The notes beneath the pieces are model-generated. The model was not told the DNA's origin, ran no database searches, and saw only the letters and a program-made list of their open reading frames with translations. From the NCBI GenBank assembly GCA_018902385.1, contig JABSSW010000005.1, forward strand, positions 124,001-188,000: DNA of 64,000 nt. Reading direction: 5' to 3'. The position numbers were made by a program, and so were the translations under genes. The number at the start of each line of letters is the position of its first letter. Positions within the stretch are counted from its first letter, which is position 1. The DNA is from Physcia stellaris. Its lineage: Eukaryota > Ascomycota > Lecanoromycetes > Caliciales > Physciaceae. Shown one piece after another: positions 45,609 through 57,151 of this stretch.

Positions 45609-47752
45609 GAGCCAAAATGTGCATACATGTACAGCAACGAATGTGGATACGCGATGGAAGTGGGTGGCATTTTTTTCAGCAAGCTAGCCTCAACCGATCG
45701 AGTCATGCTACCGGGTCAACTACGTCCGTCTTTTGACGGAGCTGCGGTCGACTTTGCGGGAGCTGGCAAGAAAGGTTAAGGCGAAGCAAGCAGAGATGCC
45801 AGGAGTAAAAGTGGATTTCTTTTCTTGCACAGTACTTTTCACGTTTACGGTTTGCGGGTGGGTTGGGGTTTGGACTTTGTACGATAAGGAGGGGTGTGCA
45901 TATTTCGTTTCTCTGTTGTTAGTTATTTGCTTTAGATGCTTGCGTTGCGGTTTGTTATTTGCGTTTGGATTTCAATTGAATTTGGTCTTTTTTAAGCTGC
46001 TGTGCCTACTCTCTAATTCTATAGTCCTTTCTGACTGTGCTGTTTTCCATACATCGCCCATGTGTAGAAGAGAAGGTGAGAATGGTAGGAGAGAGTTGCA
46101 TCAAAAGACGAGGCGTTGCACTGGGAGATCAGCGAGAGTGAGTCTTATTCAATTCTTCCATCTTCCAAAGCTTGCACACAAGTGCCATCTACTTGAAGTC
46201 TCAAACACATGTACAGTGCAAGGCGGTCAAGTAAGGTATGATGACCAACAGACAGGAAGTACTTTCCAGTTCGGTGATGGCAAAAGTAAGAAGGCAACCA
46301 GGCATCCACCGGTGCACGCGACGACTGGCAGCACGAATCTCCATCAACGGGGGAGCAGCATCATCTACCCGCACGCACACGTGGATATGACGCACAAAAG
46401 ACGGTGAGAGGAATGCTTCCGGGCGTCACACCACGTTCTGGAATTCTCCGAGTAAAGTAACAGAAGCAGGGCCGTCCATACAAATCCTACCCGACTTTTT
46501 GACTCACTAGCTTTGAAGGTGAAGTCCCCCTAAGGTATCTCCAGGCCTGGGCGAAAGGATACCTTGGTTCACAGTGGCAGACAGCAAGGTGTAGGAGAGG
46601 CTCTTTGGTCACCGCTTCTTGGACGCACAGCCACAATTGGAAAATGATTGGAAGACCTTACACGGCGCTTTCGCCCTTTTGCGGCTCTCGAGGACGAAGA
46701 GGAAAACCAATGTGGGTCTCACGGCGGAAGCCCATGTTAGACCTACCTGGCACTGTTCTTGCAGCGCATCTCGTCAGGAGAAGATACAGGTGATCTCGGA
46801 AATTAGATGACTGATCGTTGAGCCCTTGTTTGATCCAGTGTACCCATGCCTCAAAGATTGAGCTAGATCATGTTCTATCTATTCCTTCCGATTGGGCTTT
46901 GACGGGGTTTTATGGGGCTTCGTTGGGGTCAAGTCTCTGACGGATATCCCCGATAGCACATGCTCTCTTCATCGTGACTCGAAACGCACCAACAACGTCC
47001 ATTTTCGACTTGTAAGCCCCCTTTTGTCCCATTCCCTGCCTTTTCCCTAGTATCCATCAATGCCGGATCGAACTAAGAGCCCGATACAGCTCCCACAGTT
47101 CCCACAAGTCGGAACCCGGTACGTTGGCTCATCTTTTTGCCTATGATGTAAGTAGCTTGCGCTCACAGCCTCCATATGTCACCGCGTACGCCGACCTATC
47201 GAACTTCAAAACCGACCTTGCTGATCCCCTCCATTGTTCTTAGTGTTCGCGTGGTAAGTTGCCCTCATCCATCGCTCTAGCTAGCTGGTGCTGACCGTTT
47301 CTCCAGCAACCCTGGGGCGAGCGGTTTGAGGTGGCTTGGAATTATCACGAGATAACATGAAGTGGGATGGATCCCTGGCGTGTCTAGTCCCCTCAGCATC
47401 CTACCCTGCGATGGTAGACGGTTTAATGCCGCAACAATGCGAGGGGACCTTGGAAAATGAAGGGCTATCTTGAAAAGTGAGGTCCCCCATCTTAGTACGG
47501 AGGCAGATGGACTGGGCAATGCTTTCCGTGCAGGGCAAATCTATGCTGCGAGGCTTGACTCAACGCTGCGTGACTTTGATTATGACTTTCTTTCTCGTAC
47601 CACAGTAATTCTGTATAAGAAATGCCGGCTTCTCTGTGCTTTCTGCTCATCAATCAGCATCTACTTTCTAAACGTCCTTTATCATACCTTCCAACGATAA
47701 CATCATTCTTCCGCAACTGCGTTCAGCACACCCTACTACTTCCTCGGTGAGA
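45609..47752. other. Intergenic, no gene seen
   Basis: A plus-strand frame without ATG (45688-46407) begins with a helical stretch (LLTELRSTLRELARKVKAKQ) and then becomes Cys/Phe/Leu-rich and unconvincing. It might be an alternative last exon of the coiled-coil gene, but no junction keeps phase. 47560-47740 is a pyrimidine-rich leader for the next gene. Confidence 0.4.
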
Positions 47753-48040
47753 ATGCTCGACAACCAGGTCTCAATGGTTCCCTCTGCGGTTTCGATGCAT
47801 CCAGCCTTTTACCCAGTCCGTTCCCTCAACAATGGACAACTTCCTGCCACGAACGGCTCCCAAGCGTCTCAGTCACATACTGCACCGTTTCTTGAAGGCA
47901 GTTGCTCGACCGTGTCACGTCCCTCAATGGCAGGCTGGTGGTACTGCTGCCGGGATCATAACCTCAACAACGCCACTTTATCTCCAGCTCGGTGCGTAAC
48001 TTGTCAACATTACAAATGCACTGCTTGCCAGCGGCTGTAG
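47753..48040 (+). CDS. Small zinc-ribbon-like protein 1
   Basis: Single exon, 95 residues from ATG 47753 (frame open to a GTG two codons earlier). The N-terminal 60 residues are polar and Ser/Pro-rich with no signal peptide. The C-terminus is a compact Cys module: WWYCCRDHN, a loop, then ARCVTCQHYKCTAC and a two-residue end. Compared with the genes at 52067, 54302 and 55974 it keeps W-Y-C-C and the C-x2-C-x4-C-x2-C tail, but lacks the CxC/CxxC partner (Asp/His instead). It probably binds zinc; similar WYC-type short proteins are lineage-expanded in Pezizomycotina from memory. Role unknown. Confidence 0.65.
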   Translation: MLDNQVSMVPSAVSMHPAFYPVRSLNNGQLPATNGSQASQSHTAPFLEGSCSTVSRPSMAGWWYCCRDHNLNNATLSPARCVTCQHYKCTACQRL

Positions 48041-48590
48041 AGCGCCGAAGGTCCTCGAAAGGATTGGAGGGGATGGAGAGGAATGGATGTGAGAACGTGC
48101 GCGGTGGAAGGAGAAGCGCATGGATCGAAGGGTTGACGCCTTGGTTGAAGCAACGGGTGTTGGGACGTTGTTGGAAGGAATGAGATTCCGGACATGTTGT
48201 GATTCATGGTTTTCGGAGGCTGAGTGTTGCTACGATTAGTTTTGGGCATTTCTGATTTGAACTTGATGCATGTATCTGGTAGCGAGTGGAATCCTAAGGC
48301 GTGGTGTGAATGTTTTTGATCGATTAAAGCAAACTGGTTTGCAATCGTCATTCGTCGAGCTGTATGATGTGTATGAGACGTTAAATAGAATGTGAATCCA
48401 AGCCTCCTCATGGTGACAAAACCTGGGTTGTTTATCGCCCCAAGGACTAAGGTTGCGTGGGACCCGGTTACTCTTCCTTAGACGTGATAATATTGAAAAG
48501 ACATCTGGGAGAAAATAGGGACTAACAGCTCTATGCAATAAGTTCTATCGTTGTAGCACACTAAATGTAGTCGCACAGGAGAAGTATCCA
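48041..48590. other. Intergenic, convergent 3' flanks
   Basis: The gap lies between the 3' ends of the zinc-ribbon gene and PFA5. No gene seen. Confidence 0.5.
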
Positions 48591-50507
48591 CTAACGCTCA
48601 GTGGTATCCCCACGTTCCATCTCAGTCATCTCAACCTCCTTTTCCCGCCTCTTCTTTCTTCTGCTCCTTCTCGTCGATGTTCCGTCACTTGGAGTGGTGT
48701 GGGTTGTTCGCCGCTTCTTGCGCCTTCTGCGTTCAGGCTTCCCGGCGTCGTAAGCAAGATGTATACCAGCGCTTTCTCGCATACGGTCCACGACAGGACC
48801 CATTGCGAATTGACTTCCGTATCTGTCATGGTTGCAGCAGGGTGAGTATTTGATGGGTAAGAGCCAATCGTACCACGTCTCTCCCATTACCGATTTAAGG
48901 TTCAGCCAGTAGCCCAAATCCCAGATGTTCTCACCCGGTTTCGAATGGAGGATGGCAAATGTTCTGGGCGAATTGGCCGGTGACGAAGGCTGTGGAAGGG
49001 AGTCGTCCTGATCTGGAAAACGTAGCCAAGTGGGTAGGTAACGGTATGAAACGACAGAGGTGCAGAGCAGGTGGTAGAAGAAGGCATGTAAACTGCAAGA
49101 CTCCAGACTTTGCTGTGTCGGCTCAGATTCTCGATCGTCGTGGTATTCAGGAGGACGAATTGCAAGGAAGAGAGCGTCATGCCGCAGGCGAATAAACCAA
49201 AGAGACCGCCACTATAGAAGGCTTAACTCGTAGCATTCAGGAGGAAAGAGGATGGGGATTACCAAGCCAAGGCTACAATCCAATGGACATTCAGGTCCTT
49301 GCGCTGTATTCTGATGCGTCAGCCTTATCTGAAGATGCCGTTGAATTAAGCTTCTATTGGCACAACACCATCCTCCGGCCTGACGTTCAGCCAAGGAAGA
49401 ATCAAGCGACGTGCAAGGTTCAAGGTTCGAGGTCTTAAATCCTTGAAGAAGTGTGGGTGTGGCGCAGCTCAGATACTGTCTGGGCCGCAAACAGCCGACC
49501 CTTAACGGAGAGACTGCTTACATTTTTCTTCGACTCAGCAACGAATAGAGCCATCACGGTAAGGTTGTAGATGCAGTAGATAGCAGCCCAGAAGACGAAC
49601 TGTATGAAAAATTTGAAGGAATTCTCGGAGATCACGCCGCCGACCCTTGTCTCGGAATTAGCAGGAAGTACGACAGGATTGAACTGTATAGAAGAAAAGG
49701 CACTTTGAGCTTACCACGGGCAGAAATGGTCCATCTTTCGCACGCATCTGCCTACTTCTCGACAATGGTGGGCTCCTGAAAAAGGGGTTCAAATAAGCGT
49801 TGGCGATGCATGTGATATATAGGACCGAGGCTCTTATGCGTAGGGTGGAAATCGAGGCAACAGTTTGAAATCGGTCGATGGTGGAAAATACTCACTGTCA
49901 GGCTTGAAGTTCAAGCAGGTAGAGCACCAGACGGGTCTGCCGTCACCTTCGCATGTGAAGGCATCTTTTGTGTACAAGCTACGAAGATTCGTTATCTCCT
50001 CCTCTGGAACATCGGGCTCTTCGATGGGAGGGCCATCAGGATATGCGTATTTGCCATTGTGTCCATTACCTAGAACGGCGGTACCGTTCGCATTTCTTGA
50101 CGCTCGAGACTCGCGGTTTCCGGGATGTGTCCTCGGTCTTGATTTCTTTTGCAGCTCCTTGTTTGCATACCACCGTTGTCCGCGTGGAACATAACCTGGA
50201 TCTGTCGTGACAATGTAGAGAAGCCGAGAGTAGGTGAGCGCGATGAGCAACAGTAGGATGCAGTAGACGGCTATAAGGGCGATGGCGGTACCTGGACGGG
50301 AAGCAGGACTGAGAGCAGTCGGTTTGAGAAGATAGTCAACTATCCATATATGTCAGATCATACCCGAATGCATTTCCACGTCTGCTCACCGCACAGGAGC
50401 ACTATGAAGACCCATGTAGCGTATCCAACGATCCCTATGAGAACCAGCGGAATGATCCGGGCGGTCCAGATGTTGGCGGCCTTGGGGTCAAAGACAGCCT
50501 TAGCCAT
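48591..50507 (-). CDS. PFA5: Palmitoyltransferase PFA5 (DHHC family)
   Basis: Membrane S-acyltransferase that palmitoylates proteins. Minus-strand exons: 50507-50390, 50339-49896, 49775-49715 and 49645-49522, all in phase. Further exons are near 49300-49263, 49211 to about 49110, and about 49000-48591. The N-terminus (MAKAVFDPKAANIW) and two membrane spans precede TTDPGYVPRGQRWY. The Cys-rich domain reads WCSTCLNFKPD, then [24 protein letters not shown] after splicing. The active motif is D-H-F-C and one usual zinc Cys is missing (HHCREV), both typical of the Pfa5 branch. Two more spans and LNVHWIVALAL follow. The C-terminus has TFAILHSKPGEN, SVMGETWYDWLLPIKYSPCC and a basic tail. The junction between 49522 and about 49300 cannot be closed in phase with normal signals, so one exon is mis-modelled or damaged. 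Confidence 0.85.
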
Positions 50508-52066
50508 CAGGGTCTCACAAAGGAGAGCAAGTTCATAAGCTGTATCGAACAATAGTACATTGTGAACGACGTGGTCGAGTGAAGGAGATGCTTGCTCATA
50601 CGTCAGTTGCTACATGTACAGTAAAATCAAGATGTGGCTCAAAGAGGTTAGCCAGAGCCTTTTGCAACCCCTCTTCGTCCCTCCCCCCAATCTTGTCCTC
50701 AAACATCAATCATCGTCAGGGGTGTTTTCTCTCAGTGGCACTCTCTACGACCTGTTACAGATTACGAGAGACACTTGCTCAGTCTCATGAATATTCACAG
50801 CCTCACCCAACGATGGAACCGCACTACGAATTTTGCCTCACGCCATGGTTCGCCAAATCGGAGTCCCCAGCGCCCTCGTGGACCGCAGCACAGCTTGAGT
50901 CGTGAATCTCTATCTGAAGCCAAGACTTGAAGCACAATGGCATTGCGATGCGCCGGTTGACGACTCTCTGCGACCAACGAACGTGTCCCGAAGCCTTTCC
51001 CGCACTGCTCTTGTCCCAAGAACCTGTTCTCAGACTTGCGCAGTCTAGTGGTGTTTGCAAAAGACCACGGATCGATTGCATGGATTCAGTCCAATTCCAC
51101 AGGCCAAAGTAGTTGACGAAGTGGTGTATCGACCATTAGTAGTCGTCTCAACGCCCTCTAGGCTGGTCTCCTGGTATCGCATCTGCAATCTGTTATATTA
51201 CTCCACCTAAAACCGACAATGGAAGGATTGGAGCTCGATTTCTCCGGCCAGGAGCAGGACATACGGGGAACCCCTCTGGCCGCTCCCCTTGGTCAGATGT
51301 TCCGGTCCGTTTCTCTCTACTTTGCCAGCAACAACTAGACGGCATCCTGCGAGGCTTCTGTCCGGTGAGGATTATGCTGTCAAGCTAGCATAGGTGAGGT
51401 ATTTCTCTTCAATGGTGGGCACGCATGCAATAGGATGCAACGCGGTCTATCACGGAGAAGATGCCACTTACAGCCATGCTTAAGCTCATCGCCTCCCATG
51501 CCTCTCACCAAATCCTTCTATCAACGTTTGTGCCCCACAAGAGCAAATGCTACAGTTCAAAGTGCACTCTGAAGAACTACTGTTCCTAGGGTCAATCGAT
51601 GTCGTATTGATCCGGTGCTGTAGGATTCCTGGGCGTATTCTCCTCATTCCTGTTTTCCAGAAATTGGGTGAGCGGTGGCCCACGAAGTCACACGCCCTTG
51701 CGAACATGTATACCAAGCCAGTCTATGGGATGTGTGCCGACCTCATGATGGGGCCTTTTGGTCGTCTTTCACTGCCTCCGTCGCTTGCTCTGCCTATATT
51801 TCCTTCCTCTCCGAGTCGTTCCTATTTAATCCTACGTCCAACTTCCATCTTGCCTCGATCATTCTTTCATAAGACCAGAAACGTCGAAGTAGCTACATCC
51901 TTGCAATTATACCACGAAGTATCTTGTCTTCGACGTACTTGGTCATTGTCTTTCCCTATTTTCTTATTCCGCCATACTTGAAGTCTCATTACTATCCCAA
52001 TCGGTTTGCCTCAGTGCCGTTCTTCCATTTAACTTGTAGAGTTTGAAGAACGTTCACCGAACTGTC
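50508..52066. other. Intergenic, no gene seen
   Basis: 1.5 kb. A 29-codon start-like frame at 51219 (MEGLELDFSG) has no convincing continuation. 51740-52060 is a CT-rich promoter/leader. Confidence 0.45.
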
Positions 52067-52808
52067 ATGTCACAGGCAAGTCATTTGACTACTCTTCCTT
52101 GTACATGTTTACTGAATCTCCATAGCGTCAAAGTAATAGCCAAGGGCTTCAGACCCAAGGCATGACTAGGAACGGGAGCCCTGTCACTCTACTCTACCCT
52201 CCGCAAAGCTCAGGACAGCGAGCAAGTCTCTTTACCCAGCTCCAGTATGCAAATCCTGCTCAAAGAAGTGCCTACGAATGGCAAACCGCCCTCTCTGGAA
52301 CGAGTACAGCGAGACCAGCTCAATACGGCCAATCAATGGCGTCTACAACCTCAGCTGCAACAAATCAACAAGCACAGACTGCTCAGACGCCCCTTCCCCA
52401 TCCAGGACGTCACACTCAATGTCGTGTTGGTCGTACCACTAGCGATCACACGTCCTCAGGCAGCAACAACCGAGACGCTCGTCCACGCACACAAGAAACC
52501 CGCTCCGATATTTGGTAAGCGCTTTCTTTGCGGCTACTTTACTGTAGGAGGAGACTTTGAGAAATAATCTCCATCGTCAAAAGTTGCTTCTCCAACTTTA
52601 CCTAAGTTGTCACTTACAGTGAACGGCTAAATTGAGATGATTGCTGACCACACGTTACTCTAGGTATTGTTGTAGATGCTCAGGCCATGATCGAGGGCCG
52701 TATTCGATGCGGCTATGCGAAAGTTGTCTTTCATGCGGCGTGAGACGATGCCCGTACTGTGTTCGAGAAGTAGTTGTGCTGAGAGATCGCGGTGCTCCAT
52801 CTTGCTGA
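52067..52808 (+). CDS. Small zinc-ribbon-like protein 2
   Basis: Three exons, 52067-52075, 52126-52514 and 52664-52808, give 180 residues (divisible by three). The nine-base first exon (Met-Ser-Gln) ends in a GC-AG intron whose donor CAG/GCAAGT fits the consensus for this class. Without it the next ATG is at 52162, also in frame. Residues 1-130 are Gln/Ser/Thr/Pro-rich and disordered. The second intron splits the Trp codon of the Cys module. Its spliced product reads WYCCRCSGHDRGP, then LCESCLSCG and RRCPYCV, followed by a short hydrophobic and charged end. Nine cysteines could hold two zinc ions. The module matches those of the neighbouring small genes, which supports the splice model. Confidence 0.7.
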
Positions 52809-54301
52809 CGGAAAACCTCTTGAACTTTGGTATTTGACTGCAACAGACGCGTCTACATCGTTTTTAGTGTAGGATCCTCCTGCTTGACGGTTTGGAAGCA
52901 CCTTTTGAAGGGTTTTGACAAGTTGGCGTTCGCGGCGCAGGATTATTCTAGCACAATCTTGGTCTGATTTTCTATTCGCATACTTGTGTAATTGCTTCGG
53001 CTTTTGCTGTACCTTTGGATTCACTGCAATCCAGATGATGCTTTTCGCTCCTGATGTTGAAACGGGATCAGAGCATGCATGTGCGATTTTCTAGTGCGTG
53101 CTTGTTTCTCACTATAATAAGCGACATAAGTCAGCTTGACTAGGGGGTTGCCTTGTGCTACCCCTTTCAAGAAAGTCACGATTTAATTCGAGGATATTTA
53201 TGCTGCTGGCTAAGGTATCGACTCGATTCCCTGACAAGCTTCTGCTCATTTCGAGCCCTGCTTCCCTGAACCATCACGATGATTGGATCCAGTTCTGGCA
53301 AGAGGTAAAGCTTTGCTCTCGTAGTCTGGGCCGAACGGCTGGCTGATAAGGTTTGATGTCAAAGGCGACACTTAGTTGTCAAACTGGTTCGCGCAGCATG
53401 TACAATCTTCAGTCACACCACGCTGGTGCTGGATAGCTTCGAGCGGAATGACAGTGTAATATTACCATCCGACAACTTAACCTTCAGTGGCTAGCATCGA
53501 GAGCAACCCTCTCATTGCTTCCGGGTCATACGCCTAATCGAGATAAGGAAGGAGGAGGAAGATCAGTTTCACTGGTATAATCAGGGGTTGGTGTGTTCAA
53601 GTCGGCAACGTACTCATTAATATGGGAATCCGCCACGCGGTTGAGCTGACTGCAGTTGCAGGCCAAATCGGCACATTTGTGGGGCTCTGACATGCGTTTG
53701 GACGTTTGTCCCGATTTTATGAGGCCGAATACTGCGATCAGCTCTGAGCAAGGTCTCAAGACGTCACATCACGGTTCAGCAAGGAGTCGCAGGCTCACCT
53801 GGAGAGCAACTCCACGAAGGCGTCCCTGTCAATCGCAATGTTACCCTATGATTACTGGGGACCCCGAGGATAATGATTCGCTCCCTGCTTCGCCTACGGA
53901 TTGTTCGTTAATCCAGACACGCTTTCCTCGGGCTTTCGGAGGATTGTTCCTTCTAATTGACGGGCCCCTGATCAATCCGGTGGCAGTGGATTTGGCTGCT
54001 AAGCATGAAAGGCTAACGGTTGTAAGCCCCATATTGCGATTCCATATCATTTCTCACGTCGGTCAAGTACTATAAGATGCTCGTCTCTCGACGTTTCTTT
54101 TCTAAGCAAAAATCATCCCGCAATCTAGCCAACGAGATATCTCGCTTCGACTCCAATTTTCATCCGTGTTTAGAGACATCCTGAAGATACCACAATTCTA
54201 GATCTAGAAATCCATCCCTGTGAGTTTCTCCACCATCACCTTAACTGAAAGCTCTGACGAGCCTATTGAAGAAGCGCTCGGAAAGCCATAACTGCATTAC
54301 C
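52809..54301. other. Intergenic, no gene seen
   Basis: 1.5 kb with short frames only. A minus-strand 55-residue frame ending at 53526 (MSEPHKCADLACNC...) has three cysteines but nothing else. 54080-54260 is a promoter/leader region. Confidence 0.4.
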
Positions 54302-54604
54302 ATGGACCATCATCTATCAAGATATCCCGTTGATGCTTTGACGATGCTACCTTCCTCGGAGCTTCGCCAGAAGGCACCTGAGCCCCTTGACAACGACGCC
54401 GGTGCGACCGAAGCGATCCTCTACACTTCACGCTGCGGAGAGTGTACCCCGACCATTCCTACGGATTATCATGGCTATGGCCCCAGTACGAAACCCGTTT
54501 ATTGGTACTGCTGCAGATGTGGAGATGGACCGAAGAATGGCAATAATGAGCTGAAATGCGTTTCTTGCCAGCACCAAAAATGCTCGAATTGCAACACAAA
54601 ATAG
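54302..54604 (+). CDS. Small zinc-ribbon-like protein 3
   Basis: Single exon, 100 residues. The start ATG at 54302 sits in an ideal context (ACCATGG); the frame upstream opens only to a TTG. The N-terminal 55 residues are polar, with an extra pair SRCGEC at about 53-56. The C-terminal module is VYWYCCRCGDGPKNG, then LKCVSCQHQKCSNC and a three-residue end. This is the most regular member of the set: W-Y-C-C-x-C-G-D-G-P followed by C-x2-C-x4-C-x2-C. The tail CVSCQHQKC is nearly identical to CVTCQHYKC of the gene at 47753. Likely a zinc-binding nuclear or cytosolic protein; role unknown. Confidence 0.7.
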   Translation: MDHHLSRYPVDALTMLPSSELRQKAPEPLDNDAGATEAILYTSRCGECTPTIPTDYHGYGPSTKPVYWYCCRCGDGPKNGNNELKCVSCQHQKCSNCNTK

Positions 54605-55973
54605 GCCGGAGCTGAATGATGTGGTTATCCAATCGTCTCAGTCTTGGGGACATTGGATCTTCTTTGGGTCTCAAATCCTGTTTACCCTGTTTTGGAATGT
54701 TACAATGTTTCGTTAGATTGGACGGTCTTTTCTTTGGCCCTATCATAGACAATAGACGGGTCTCGCGATCCAGCCCCGCAGAATTGAGTCACATTTAAGT
54801 GTATTCTTCACCCATTCATCATATTCCAATGTAAAGATGTACCATCTCCTCTATGCGAACTCCGGAGAAGGACTTACTTCTCTTGCAGGCTATTCCTCAC
54901 TGTACCACCTGTCATAGCGGAGAAATTCTCCGGAGATTGAATCATATCCGTCTCTCTCAATGACCAGCAAACCTAAAGTTTCGTCCAATTCTGCTGCTGC
55001 AAAGCACTGCCTCTGCCCCACTAGCCCGATGCCTCATTATTGCACTGACCGGTAATTTGACGTCGATACGATGCAAGCAAGGCTTAGCTAAGTCATGGGA
55101 AATGAGATATTGGTCATGTCATTTTAGTAGGAGTTTGCCACATTCGAGGCGACTATGGCACGAGTACGTCGAACGAACCTGGTCAATGCACCTGGCCTAG
55201 TGAGCCATGTGGCCGACCTATGGCCTCAAGACCAAAAATGGAACTGCCGACCCAACAAGGTTGAGTTGAGTTTGTCGGTAGCTTTACCAGAGCATGTGGG
55301 TTGTGCATTTCACGTTACACGCAATTTCGGTGAGATCCAACTGGGATAGCAACAGCCTCTGGGGAATAGCCCCAATTCCCGTCTTCGAAAGCAATTCAGG
55401 TAGAGATGTATTCACACCGATTAGGCAGATTATGAGCATTTCTGGGGTGGCGAAAACTTCAACCAATATGCTCCTTCCATTGACGTTGCCTCGAGGATTT
55501 ATGCCTTAGAGCCCTGCATGGGTACCAACATACAATTTCAGTCATCTGACTCTGTGCGACATCACCGTATCAAAAATTGCCACCTGGATCCTGAGGCAAA
55601 TCAGGTTGCTCCGCCGACATTGTGGATATCCAGTCTTGCTAGTTGCTACTTGACCTGTCAATATTGGATCGAGTCATGAGCTCGGTTAATGAAGTCATTG
55701 CTCATCCTCCGTTGCATGGGAAACTCCATTGTCAGCCCCGACGACGGCAATGCAGCAGGATCCTCAGAAGGAGCAATGACAGAGGACAGCACATTCGTTT
55801 CCACAAAACGAAGAACAACCATGCCGTCTTCGATGTATAAGAAGGTCATCAGAATCTCCCTCTTCTGCCACAATCGGCAAAGACAAATCGCACCCACTGT
55901 TTCTCAAGCTCTTCCTCATACTTCCAATCCCCTCAGAACATTGCATCCTTGACTTTGACAAGACCTTACAACT
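54605..55973. other. Intergenic, no gene seen
   Basis: 1.4 kb. A plus-strand frame 55689-55952 is unremarkable but could be an upstream exon of the gene at 55974; no phase-keeping splice was found. Confidence 0.4.
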
Positions 55974-56141
55974 ATGACTCAACCGGATGGACCAGTCGAC
56001 CCCAGAACACAATGGTATTGTGGCCATTGTCACTGGGGCCCACTAAACAAAGCAATTGACCCTGCTTGCACTAATTGCCATAAATGGAAAGATACTTTGG
56101 CCTACTCACTGCAACCACGGAAGCCACAGCCACGGAAGTAG
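55974..56141 (+). CDS. Small zinc-ribbon-like protein 4
   Basis: A 55-codon frame from ATG 55974 to TAG 56141. The product has a short polar start, then QWYCGHCHWGPLN and DPACTNCHKWKD, then a basic Pro/Lys tail (QPRKPQPRK). It keeps W-Y-C-x2-C-x2-GP and the first C-x2-C pair of its neighbours, but the second tail pair is absent. It has the four-Cys spacing W-x-C-x2-C-x(13)-C-x2-C, somewhat like RanBP2-type fingers. Too short to call by length alone; support comes from the motif shared with the genes at 52067 and 54302. Confidence 0.55.
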   Translation: MTQPDGPVDPRTQWYCGHCHWGPLNKAIDPACTNCHKWKDTLAYSLQPRKPQPRK

Positions 56142-56755
56142 GAGCAGCCATCTGTTTTGACGCAGAATGAACCACGCATCGACAAAGGTATGTGTTATCC
56201 ATGTGCCGACCCGTGTTAGGTGTATACTGATAGTGATCAAAGGAGTGGCCAAGCCCTTGGATATTGACATTGATGGATCTTCTCACCCACCTTTTTTCCC
56301 GACACACCGACATCCTTAGAGCATACCTAGTCTTTTAAGCGAAAATGTTCGAACTGCCCATGAATAGATAGATATTTGGTCTTGCGTGCTTCCGGGACGA
56401 CTATCTAGCGATCGGCATTGGCTTATCCCTTCTTTACACTGTTTCTGCATAGCGACATGGACTTTGTGGCGTTATGGGGTTGGTAGCTCCTTCCGCGAAT
56501 AGATGGTGTTGGATGTTTTCGTCATGGTAGCGCATACCCGGGTCGAGGGCATCAATCTTTCAGTAGCAATCTCATCTACCCCAACTCATGCTATCTTCTC
56601 CGTCAGCATGGAACCTGTCGTGAAACTTCCTACACTGCATACCTGACTCTTTACAAGTTCTCATGTATAGAAGGAACAGTACATAAGTCCAACATTCTGC
56701 AAGTCATCGCGGGAGGGATCCATGTGGCACGTTTGAGGGATTCTTCACAGAACAT
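56142..56755. other. Intergenic, no gene seen
   Basis: Nothing recognised in this 0.6 kb. Confidence 0.4.
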
Positions 56756-57151
56756 CTAGAACAAAGTAGAAGACCACGACACCTTTATACCTCTAAAGCC
56801 TAAACTCATACTTGAACAGCCAACTTCCCTCGATAGGCCTTTTCTTGTCCGCGAACATCGGCAGTGGAGCACCAAAACTCCACCTACCTTGCATTGCATA
56901 CTTAGCAAACATGCACATCCGTCACAATCATAGCACGATCCTTGTTTCTGGTAGGCATCACAGGCGATGATATTAGTGATTGGAACGAAATTCTCGCGGT
57001 GTGGGCCATGCTTGGCCAGAAAAACTTTTCTCGCCTTGGGGGCCTGCACGAGACTTTTCGCATGACTCTCACGAACCCCGTCATATTCCCTCGATTTTAT
57101 AGCAGAGCGAATCAACAGGAAGAGTAGCGTCAGAGGAATGCGCCAAGGCAT
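56756..57151 (-). CDS. Candidate small secreted cysteine-rich protein
   Basis: 131 codons from ATG 57151. The start MPWRIPLTLLFLLIRSAI is a fair signal peptide. The middle is basic, followed by a Cys-dense part (ACDAYQKQGSCYDCDGCACLL, MQCKVGG, HCRCS). A possible donor (AAG/GTAGGT) just after MQCK suggests the real protein may be shorter or spliced. No family recognised. Listed because a signal peptide plus clustered Cys is unlikely in noise, but the evidence is thin. Confidence 0.3.
   Translation of the reverse strand: MPWRIPLTLLFLLIRSAIKSREYDGVRESHAKSLVQAPKARKVFLAKHGPHRENFVPITNIIACDAYQKQGSCYDCDGCACLLSMQCKVGGVLVLHCRCSRTRKGLSREVGCSSMSLGFRGIKVSWSSTLF

Noticed and set aside
45733-46407. 224-codon plus-strand frame after the coiled-coil gene
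   Set aside because: No ATG at the start, Cys/Phe/Leu-rich implausible middle, and no phase-keeping splice from the upstream gene; its first 30 codons are helical, so it is noted but not called.
51219-51305. Short start-like frame MEGLELDFSGQEQD
   Set aside because: Good start context, but only 29 codons and no acceptable continuation by splicing.
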